NCBI GenBank assembly: GCA_017441965.1
Contig: JAFSBF010000190.1
Location: 1-7,739 of the forward strand
DNA length: 7,739 nt
Reading direction: 5' to 3'
From: Clostridia bacterium
GTDB lineage: Bacteria > Bacillota > Clostridia > UMGS1883
Made by a program: the position numbers and the translations under genes. Below, in pieces: positions 1 to 5,927 of the stretch. The notes beneath the pieces are model-generated. The model made no database searches. It had not been told where the DNA came from and saw nothing but the letters and a program-made list of their open reading frames with translations. Each line of letters begins with the position of its first letter. Within the stretch, counting starts at the first letter, position 1.

Positions 1-20
1 GACCACAGAGGGTCGCCCCT
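1..20. repeat. Fragment of a GC-rich hairpin, cut by the left window edge
   Basis: GACC at 1-4 pairs with GGTC at 11-14 around ACAGAG, and the right side continues as GCCCCT (15-20). This GC-rich island stands out from the AT-rich bases after it. On the minus strand it reads AGGGGCGACCC followed by GTGGTC, which resembles the GGGGCGACC...GGTCGCCCC type of dispersed intergenic palindrome I associate with clostridial genomes. The left arm beyond base 1 is not visible, so the larger palindrome is inferred. No function can be assigned. Confidence 0.3.
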
Positions 21-72
21 AAGGTTATTTCTACAGAAAAATTATGGTTATTACTAAGACAAAAATATTAAA

Positions 73-95
73 AGATTTTCGCACAACGAAAATCT
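73..95. repeat. Perfect 9-bp inverted repeat (hairpin)
   Basis: AGATTTTCG at 73-81 is perfectly complementary to CGAAAATCT at 87-95, with a five-base CACAA loop. No T-run follows closely on either strand, so it is not a canonical terminator. It lies just beyond the purC terminator and next to the heptad repeats, and may be one end of a small non-coding element. Bases 21-72 between it and the left-edge fragment are AT-rich and show nothing I recognise. Confidence 0.6.
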
Positions 96-104
96 ACCTG
101 AATT

Positions 105-132
105 TTCAATTTTCCATTTTCAACTTTCAATT
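105..132. repeat. Four tandem 7-bp units, consensus TTCAATT
   Basis: The units are TTCAATT (105-111), TTCCATT (112-118), TTCAACT (119-125) and TTCAATT (126-132). A degenerate half unit precedes them at 98-104. On the minus strand, the direction of purC transcription, the consensus is AATTGAA. The exact period of 7 with one or two changes per unit shows a degenerate tandem array rather than chance AT-richness. It begins right after the purC terminator in the purC direction. Function is unknown. Confidence 0.65.
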
Positions 133-134
133 TT

Positions 135-173
135 AAAAAACAGGGTTTGGAATTGCTCCAAACCCTGTTTTTT
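135..173. terminator. Bidirectional intrinsic terminator downstream of purC
   Basis: An 11-bp stem, CAGGGTTTGGA (141-151) with TCCAAACCCTG (157-167), closes a five-base ATTGC loop. It is flanked by A6 (135-140) and T7 (168-174), so the pairing can extend to 17 bp. It therefore has a U-tract in either direction. For purC (minus strand) it begins about 10 bases after the stop codon, which is ideal. Read on the plus strand it would also stop transcription arriving from the left of the window. Confidence 0.93.
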
Positions 174-183
174 TATTATGTAA

Positions 184-867
184 TTATCTGTTAAGAATAA
201 GCTTTGTAAGCTCTACCGGCTCAACAATCTTGCCATCCTTATAAACACGCATATTGCCTGATGCAATTTCGTCGATAAGGATAACCTCGTTATTGTTATA
301 ACCAAACTCAAACTTAATATCCCAAAGGTCAAGACCGATTGACTTAAGGTCATCAGCAACAATCTTTGTGATTTTAAGTGTCTGCTCCTTCATGCTTTCA
401 AACATTTCAGGAGACATAACACCGAGTGCCGCAAGACCTTCACCTGTTACAAGGGGGTCGCCCTTCTCGTCGTTTTTAAATGTACATTCAACGTAACCGC
501 CCTCAAGCTTCGTTCCGTCCTCAATATATTCACCGTATCTGCGGATGAAGCTGCCCGTTGCAACAAGACGGCAGATAACCTCAAGACCGTGACCAAATAC
601 TGTTGCAGGAAGAACCTCCATAGTAGCATCCTCGACATTGGCACTTACATAATGTGTTTTAATGCCTGCTTTCTTAAGAAGCTCAAAATAAAGGACAGAG
701 GTTTCAAGATTAGCCTTGCCAATACCCTCGATAGTAAGACCTACAGAGTTTTCACCCGGGTCAAATACGCCGTCCTTACCTGTGCAGTCATCCTTAAACT
801 TAAGGAGAACATTACCGTTTTCAAGCTTGTACACATCCTTGGTTTTTCCCTGATAAATTTTTTCCAT
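184..867 (-). CDS. purC: SAICAR synthase-like protein (phosphoribosylaminoimidazole-succinocarboxamide synthase), divergent subtype
   Basis: The protein has 227 residues, near the usual 235-240 of bacterial PurC. PurC joins aspartate to CAIR using ATP, giving SAICAR in cytosolic de novo purine synthesis. Visible family marks are the N-terminal YQGKTKDVY (5-13; nucleotide-binding strand), LKFKDD (22-27), [13 protein letters not shown] (94-106; matching the family's PLEVVVR...AGS motif but with G for P), GDPLVT (136-141), WDIKFEFG (182-189; family LVDFKLEFG) and [15 protein letters not shown] (198-212; family DEISPDTCRLWDK). The ATG at 867 is preceded by AAGGAG (876-881) with 8-base spacing. 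The gene has its own promoter and terminator and no purine-pathway neighbours in view. Oddities are the changed DEISPD...RLWD motif and an insertion [11 protein letters not shown] near residues 35-45. The fold assignment is secure. Reaction specificity is inferred and could differ from classical PurC. Confidence 0.88.
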   Translation of the reverse strand: MEKIYQGKTKDVYKLENGNVLLKFKDDCTGKDGVFDPGENSVGLTIEGIGKANLETSVLYFELLKKAGIKTHYVSANVEDATMEVLPATVFGHGLEVICRLVATGSFIRRYGEYIEDGTKLEGGYVECTFKNDEKGDPLVTGEGLAALGVMSPEMFESMKEQTLKITKIVADDLKSIGLDLWDIKFEFGYNNNEVILIDEIASGNMRVYKDGKIVEPVELTKLILNR

Positions 868-904
868 AAAAAAGACTCCTTCTTTTTTAGTTTAGTATGC
901 GATT

Positions 905-933
905 ATTTTACCACAAAATTTTCTCCGTGTATA
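905..933 (-). promoter_or_regulatory. Predicted purC promoter (extended -10)
   Basis: On the minus strand, TATACA (-35, at 933-928) and TAAAAT (-10, at 910-905) are 17 bp apart, and TGG just upstream of the -10 gives an extended -10. An A-rich tract upstream (A9 on this strand, 944-936) could act as an UP element. The expected start is near 898, leaving a leader of about 30 bases. That is too short for a riboswitch, and no purine-riboswitch-like fold is visible. Confidence 0.55.
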
Positions 934-1003
934 GATTTTTTTTTAATATTTTGAAAAAAAGAATATTCTGTCGGGAAGAGGACGGTTTTTGCAAACAAAA
1001 AGA

Positions 1004-1032
1004 TTGAAACGTGCGTATATATATGATATAAT
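1004..1032 (+). promoter_or_regulatory. Predicted promoter of the recJ-rel-MBL-hemZ operon
   Basis: TTGAAA (1004-1009) and a perfect TATAAT (1027-1032) are separated by exactly 17 bp, and TGA before the -10 (1024-1026) makes it an extended -10. This is a near-consensus housekeeping sigma promoter. The predicted start near 1039 gives a leader of about 35 bases ending in the recJ ribosome binding site. No other convincing promoter is seen further down the gene row. Confidence 0.78.
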
Positions 1033-1073
1033 AAATCCATTATAGTTACTATTTATTGAAGGAAGGGAAAAAA

Positions 1074-3083
1074 ATGCTTGAAAAGGAATGGGTATTTCTT
1101 GACGAAAATATTGATAATGCTCAGGCAGAGGCATATTCAGATATTTTTGATATTCCCGTTATTGTTGCAAAGGTGCTTTTAAACAGAGGCTTTACCGATG
1201 CGGCAGAGGCAAAGAAATTTCTTGATAAGGATTCAGGGAGTTTTTATTCGCCCCAGCTTCTTTGCGATATGGACAAGGCAGTTGCAAGGATTAAGGAAGC
1301 AATTGAAAAGAAGGAACACGTTGTTGTGTACGGAGATTATGATGTTGACGGAATTACATCAACGGCACTTCTAGTTAGTTTCCTGCGTAATCAGGGAGTA
1401 AATGCGCAGGCGTACATACCCGACAGACAAAATGAGGGATACGGCATTAACAAAGCCGCAGTTAAAAAAATTCACGATAGCGGCGCAACACTTCTCATCA
1501 GCGTTGATACGGGAATAACCGCATTTGAGGAAACGCAGTATGCAAAAGAGCTTGGTTGCGATGTTATAATAACTGACCACCACGAATGTAAGGCAGAGCT
1601 TCCTGATGCAGTTGCAGTTATTAATCCAAAGAGAATGGACTCGGGCTATCCTTTTAAGGACTTAGCAGGCGTGGGCGTTGCGTTCAAGCTTGTTTGTGCG
1701 GCAAGCGATAAGAGCGAGGCGGAGCTTCTTGATAAATACGCAGACCTCGTAGCACTCGGAACAATTGCCGATGTAGTATCTCTAAAGGGTGAAAACAGAA
1801 TTATTGCGGCACGTGGTATTGAAAAGCTTTCCAAAAATCCCAACACGGGACTTGCGGCGGTAATTGCCACACTCGGTCTTCGTCAGAAATGGAATAACTG
1901 CGCTGTTGTAAGCTATTCCATAGCACCAAGACTTAATGCGGCAGGAAGAATGTCAAATGCAATGATTGCAGTTGATTTACTTCTTACAGAAGACCCCGTA
2001 GAGGCGCAGGAGCTTGCTATAAAGCTTGATGAAGAGAATAAAAACCGTCAGTATGAGGAAAAAATTATATTTGACGAAGCAGTGGAAATGATAAACAATA
2101 TTGATATTGCCGATAAAAAGGTGCTTGTCCTTGCAAAGCGTAACTGGCATCACGGCATTATAGGTGTTGTTGCGTCACGAATTTGTGAAAAGTATAATAA
2201 AACGTGTATTCTCATATCTATAGATGATGAATGGTGTAAAAGCTCGGGCAGAAGTGTTGACGGAATTAACCTTTTTGATGCGCTGAGTAATTGTGCCGAC
2301 ATTCTTGAAAAGTTTGGCGGTCACGCATATGCGGCAGGCTTTTCAATCAAGGAGGAATATATTGCGGAGCTTGACAGACGTCTTAATGAATATGTTTGTG
2401 AGGGCGCTGAAGCAGGAAAGCTTCCAAGATTAATGATTGATTCAAAAATCACGGTAAACGACATTAACGCCGCAACTATAAGGAAAACAGAGGTGCTTGC
2501 CCCATACGGTGCAGGAAACAAGGTACCCGTTTTCGCACTTATGGGTGTAAAGGTTGTTGACGTAAAAACTCTTTCTGACGGAAAGCATTGCCGTTTCCTG
2601 CTTGAAAGTGACAGAAGACTCGTTGAGGCTATTGCCTTTGGTGCAGGCAGTATGGCGTCAGAATTTTACCCGGGCGATATTGTTGACGTTGCAGGTGAGC
2701 TTAATATCAATCTTTATAACGGTCAGACAAGATTGCAGATAATTCTCTGCGGAATAAGAATGGCAGAGAAAAAGGCGGCAGATATTTTGCCTGACAGACA
2801 GGATTTTGTTGATATTTATAAATATTTCAGACAGCAGGACAGCGTAAGCGAGGAGCTTTCGACTCTTTCAGGTAAATTTACGGATATTTTCGGCAGACGT
2901 ATTATGCGTGATAAGATTATAAACGTGCTGAGAGTGTTTAAGGACCTTAATATACTTAATTATCATAAGCTCGGCGATGTTGTTCAGGTAACAGTTTACG
3001 AGAGTGAGAAGGGTAAAAAGGTTTCAATAGATAAGAGCGAAGAATATCAGAGAATTAAAAAAGAGGTTGAGGCTGTTCATTAA
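1074..3083 (+). CDS. recJ: Single-stranded-DNA-specific exonuclease RecJ
   Basis: RecJ degrades single-stranded DNA 5' to 3' in recombination, mismatch and base-excision repair, using Mn2+/Mg2+ bound by its DHH domain. The 669-residue protein shows all DHH motifs: YGDYDVDG (86-93), SVDTGIT (143-149), TDHHE (167-171, the namesake DHH), GVGVAFKL (199-206) and IADVV (231-235). RLNAAGR (286-292) follows, then the DHHA1 domain with HHGIIGVVASR (359-369), SSGRS (390-394) and GGHAYAAGFS (415-424). An OB-fold region follows at about 455-565. A C-terminal helical region (about 575-669) is absent from the 577-residue E. coli enzyme and resembles the longer Firmicutes RecJ (B. subtilis YrvE). I chose ATG 1074 because GGAAGGGA (1061-1068) sits just ahead of it; an in-frame TTG at 1056 would place that site inside the gene. 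It is the first gene of the putative operon. In many relatives apt comes next; here rel does. Confidence 0.96.
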   Translation: MLEKEWVFLDENIDNAQAEAYSDIFDIPVIVAKVLLNRGFTDAAEAKKFLDKDSGSFYSPQLLCDMDKAVARIKEAIEKKEHVVVYGDYDVDGITSTALLVSFLRNQGVNAQAYIPDRQNEGYGINKAAVKKIHDSGATLLISVDTGITAFEETQYAKELGCDVIITDHHECKAELPDAVAVINPKRMDSGYPFKDLAGVGVAFKLVCAASDKSEAELLDKYADLVALGTIADVVSLKGENRIIAARGIEKLSKNPNTGLAAVIATLGLRQKWNNCAVVSYSIAPRLNAAGRMSNAMIAVDLLLTEDPVEAQELAIKLDEENKNRQYEEKIIFDEAVEMINNIDIADKKVLVLAKRNWHHGIIGVVASRICEKYNKTCILISIDDEWCKSSGRSVDGINLFDALSNCADILEKFGGHAYAAGFSIKEEYIAELDRRLNEYVCEGAEAGKLPRLMIDSKITVNDINAATIRKTEVLAPYGAGNKVPVFALMGVKVVDVKTLSDGKHCRFLLESDRRLVEAIAFGAGSMASEFYPGDIVDVAGELNINLYNGQTRLQIILCGIRMAEKKAADILPDRQDFVDIYKYFRQQDSVSEELSTLSGKFTDIFGRRIMRDKIINVLRVFKDLNILNYHKLGDVVQVTVYESEKGKKVSIDKSEEYQRIKKEVEAVH

Positions 3084-3111
3084 GAAATGATGCGGCAAAG
3101 GAAGTGACAGT

Positions 3112-5283
3112 ATGGATTATGCATTTGATGCATTAATGGAGAAAATCAGAAAATATAATAAGAACGCAGCTTGTGATGAAGCTCTTTTATATAAAGCCTA
3201 TCAAAGATGTCGGGAAGAACATTCAAATCAGCTTCGTCACAGCGGTGAGCCGTATTTTGTTCACCCATATGAGGTTGCGTGTATTTTAGCTGATATGGAG
3301 CTTGATTGTGAGGCTATTATGGCAGGCTTGCTCCACGATGTTATTGAGGATACACCCTTTGGCTACGAGCAGATGAAAAATGAATTTGGCGAGCAGGTTG
3401 CAATGCTTGTAGAAGGTGTTACAAAGCTTGACAAAATAAAATGCATATCCAAAGAAGAGGCGCAGATAGAAAATCTTCGCAAAATGTTCTTTGCAATGGC
3501 GGAGGATATCAGGGTTGTGCTGATAAAGCTTGCCGATAAGCTTCACAATATGCGTACATTAAAGCATATGAAGCCTGAAAAGCAGCTTGAAAAAGCGAAA
3601 GAGGCGCTTGACGTTTATGCTCCTCTTGCATACAGACTTGGTATTTCAAAAATTAAGATAGAGCTTGAGGATTTGGCGCTCAAGCATCTTGACAGTGTTG
3701 CATATTATGAGATTGTTGACGGACTTTCACAGAAGCAGTCAGAGCGTGACGCATACGTTCAGAATGTGAGGGACGTTATTGCCGACAAGATGGAGACAAT
3801 GGGGATACAGTGCCATATTGTTGCCCGTGCAAAGCATATATACAGCATTTTCAGGAAAATGTATAATCAGAATAAGACACTTGACGAGATATATGACCTT
3901 TTCGCAGTAAGAATTATAGTTGATACCGTGGCAGAATGTTATGCCGTTTTAGGTATGGTGCATGAGGAATATAAGCCAATCCCAGGAAGATTTAAGGATT
4001 ATATAGCAATGCCCAAGCCTAATATGTATCAATCTCTGCATACAACGGTAATCGGCCCTGACGGTCAGCCCTTTGAAATACAGATAAGAACATGGGATAT
4101 GCACCGTGTTGCAGAGCGTGGTGTTGCGGCACACTGGAAATATAAAGAGGGCAAGGCGGGCGATAAAGAAAACCTTGAATGGGTAAACAGACTTCTTGAA
4201 ATTCAGAGCGAGGCGGTTGACCCCGAGGAATTTATGCGGATGCTCAAAATTGATATGTTTGCCGATGAGGTGTTCGTGTTTACGCCAAGAGGTGACGTTA
4301 TAGGTCTTCCCGCAGGGGCAACACCGATTGACTTTGCATTCTATATTCATTCGGCGGTTGGCTACAGAATGACGGGGGCAAAGGTTAACTCCAAAATTGT
4401 AAACCTTGATTACAAGCTGCAAAACGGCGATATAGTAGAGGTAATAACCTCGGGTGCAGGTAAAGGCCCGAGTAGGGACTGGCTGAAAATTGTCAAGACA
4501 AGTACTGCACGCAGTAAGATAAATTCCTGGTTTAAAAAGGAAAACCGTGAAATTAATATAGAACGTGGCAGAACTGCCGTTGAAAATGAATTTAAAAGAG
4601 TTGGAATGTCGCAGTCTGACCTTTTCCAGAGTAAATATCTTGAGCCGATGCTCAGACGTTACGGCTTTGCAAATGTTGAGGAAATGTATGCGGCAATAGG
4701 CTTTGGAGGAATAACTGCGGCAAAGGTAGTTACAAGACTTCGTGACAGCTACCAGAGTGACCATAAGGAAGCTGAAGTTATAACTGAAATATCACCCAAA
4801 CAAAATGTTCACAAAAATCATAAGGGTGACAGCGGTATTGAGGTGCGTGGTGTTGACAACTGTCTTGTAAGACTTTCACGTTGTTGTAATCCCGTACCGG
4901 GTGATGACATTATCGGCTTTATTACAAAGGGCAGAGGTGTCAGCGTACACAGATGCGACTGTATAAATGTGCAGGCGGAAAAAATGACGGATGAAATGCG
5001 TGCACGTATGATAGAATGTAGCTGGCTTGATGATATTTCCACCGCATTCCATACAGAGCTTAGCATTGAATGTACAAACCGTAACGGAATACTTGCTGAT
5101 GTTATCGCAGTGGTATCGGAGCAGAAGATAAACCTTATTGCGGCAAATGCGCGTCCGCTTAAGGACAGAACGGCACTTATCGATATTACGATTGATGTAA
5201 CGGGCAAGGAAGAGATTGACAGTATTATAAGAAAGCTTCACCGTGTTCCCGGTGTTTACGAAATCAAGAGAACGGTGCAGTAA
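3112..5283 (+). CDS. rel: Bifunctional (p)ppGpp synthetase/hydrolase Rel
   Basis: Rel makes pppGpp/ppGpp from ATP and GTP/GDP when ribosomes stall on uncharged tRNA, and hydrolyses it again: the stringent response switch. All domains of a long RSH protein are present in 723 residues. The HD hydrolase (about 40-150) has H51, H75-D76 in HDVIEDT and D142 in KLADKLHNMRTL, so hydrolysis should be active. The synthetase (about 235-345) has GRFKDYIAMPK (292-302), YQSLHTTV (306-313) and EIQIRT (322-327). Its RFKD is the RxKD form typical of bifunctional enzymes, not the ExDD form of E. coli RelA. A TGS domain (about 382-446), a helical region, a Cys/His zinc-finger-like domain (C584, C591, C592, H613, C615, C617) and a C-terminal ACT domain (about 647-719) follow. 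The ATG has GGAAGTGA just upstream, 28 bases after recJ. B. subtilis names the orthologue relA. No damage is seen. Confidence 0.97.
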   Translation: MDYAFDALMEKIRKYNKNAACDEALLYKAYQRCREEHSNQLRHSGEPYFVHPYEVACILADMELDCEAIMAGLLHDVIEDTPFGYEQMKNEFGEQVAMLVEGVTKLDKIKCISKEEAQIENLRKMFFAMAEDIRVVLIKLADKLHNMRTLKHMKPEKQLEKAKEALDVYAPLAYRLGISKIKIELEDLALKHLDSVAYYEIVDGLSQKQSERDAYVQNVRDVIADKMETMGIQCHIVARAKHIYSIFRKMYNQNKTLDEIYDLFAVRIIVDTVAECYAVLGMVHEEYKPIPGRFKDYIAMPKPNMYQSLHTTVIGPDGQPFEIQIRTWDMHRVAERGVAAHWKYKEGKAGDKENLEWVNRLLEIQSEAVDPEEFMRMLKIDMFADEVFVFTPRGDVIGLPAGATPIDFAFYIHSAVGYRMTGAKVNSKIVNLDYKLQNGDIVEVITSGAGKGPSRDWLKIVKTSTARSKINSWFKKENREINIERGRTAVENEFKRVGMSQSDLFQSKYLEPMLRRYGFANVEEMYAAIGFGGITAAKVVTRLRDSYQSDHKEAEVITEISPKQNVHKNHKGDSGIEVRGVDNCLVRLSRCCNPVPGDDIIGFITKGRGVSVHRCDCINVQAEKMTDEMRARMIECSWLDDISTAFHTELSIECTNRNGILADVIAVVSEQKINLIAANARPLKDRTALIDITIDVTGKEEIDSIIRKLHRVPGVYEIKRTVQ

Positions 5284-5297
5284 TAAGGAAGGTAAAA

Positions 5298-5927
5298 ATG
5301 GATATACAGACAGTTGTTGTCGGTGCATTGGAGGAAAATTGCTATATACTTACTCATAATGGTGAGGCAGCAGTAATTGACCCGGGTGCGCAGGCAGATG
5401 TTATTATAAAGAAAATTGAAGAAAGCAAAGCCAAAATAAAAATGATACTCCTTACACACGGCCATTTTGACCATATCGGAGCAGTCAGTGCTCTTGCACG
5501 ATACAGCGGTGCACCTGTGTATATACACACGCAGGATGCAGAGATGCTTCGTGATAACAGTAAAAACCTCGGCTTTACGATGATGGAAGAGGTTGAGCCA
5601 TACAGCGGAGAAATACCCCTTTTTGGCGGAGAGGTTTTATTTTTAGGCGGAGAAGAAATCAAGGTACATCATACACCGGGGCACAGCAAAGGGTGTGTAT
5701 GCTATGAGTGTGGGGAAAACCTTTTTGGCGGGGATTTGCTTTTCAGGGGAAGCATAGGTAAATTTGACCGCAGTGAGCTTCGTACACATATGAATTCGCT
5801 TAAATACATTATGGATAATTTTGATGATTGTATAAAGGTTTATCCCGGGCACGGAGAGGCAACCACAATAGGCGAGGAAAGGGTTAGTAATCCGTATATA
5901 TTGCATCATATTAGGACTGATAATTAA
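5298..5927 (+). CDS. Metallo-beta-lactamase fold hydrolase (glyoxalase II-like)
   Basis: This is a 209-residue single-domain cytosolic enzyme of the MBL superfamily, in the short YcbL/glyoxalase II-like group. The binuclear metal site is complete: THGHFDH (53-59) gives H54, H56, D58 and H59; TPGHS (126-130) gives H129; GGD (144-146) gives the bridging D146; PGHG (183-186) gives H185. The N-terminal strand pair ends in VIDPG (26-30), also typical. No signal peptide or C-terminal substrate domain like that of true glyoxalase II (about 250 residues) is present. Thioester hydrolysis is therefore plausible but the substrate is unknown. The gene starts 14 bases after the rel stop with AAGGAAGG ahead of its ATG, and its stop overlaps the hemZ start by one base. 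Members of this group commonly sit between rel and hemZ in clostridia. The fold is certain, the substrate is not. Confidence 0.9.
   Translation: MDIQTVVVGALEENCYILTHNGEAAVIDPGAQADVIIKKIEESKAKIKMILLTHGHFDHIGAVSALARYSGAPVYIHTQDAEMLRDNSKNLGFTMMEEVEPYSGEIPLFGGEVLFLGGEEIKVHHTPGHSKGCVCYECGENLFGGDLLFRGSIGKFDRSELRTHMNSLKYIMDNFDDCIKVYPGHGEATTIGEERVSNPYILHHIRTDN

Noticed and set aside
73..95. 9-bp hairpin as a second intrinsic terminator for purC
   Set aside because: The stem is AT-rich, no proper U-run follows on the minus strand, and a far better terminator at 135-173 comes first.
589..954. 121-codon open frame on the plus strand across purC and its promoter
   Set aside because: It is antisense to the conserved purC codons and has no recognisable protein features.
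936..967. T9 tract and A7 run with flanking AATATT copies, as a terminator or mobile-element end
   Set aside because: There is no GC-rich stem, and the pairing is only A/T hexamers. It is better explained as an A-tract upstream of the purC promoter.
1056..1073. Upstream in-frame TTG start for recJ, adding six residues
   Set aside because: It would put the GGAAGGGA ribosome binding site inside the gene, and I see no good site before the TTG. ATG 1074 has ideal placement.
868..1073. Possible small gene or riboswitch between purC and recJ
   Set aside because: The 206 bases are accounted for by two back-to-back promoters and short leaders. No ribosome site with a sensible short frame and no conserved riboswitch-like structure is visible.
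3949..4764. 271-codon open frame on the minus strand inside rel
   Set aside because: It lies wholly antisense to a fully conserved rel. Its translation is rich in Cys, Tyr and Phe with no recognisable domain, which is typical of a shadow frame.
4876..5328. Two long overlapping minus-strand frames (4818-5207 and 4876-5328) over the zinc-finger and ACT region of rel
   Set aside because: Both mirror rel codons and their translations show no known motif or compositional sense. They are shadows.
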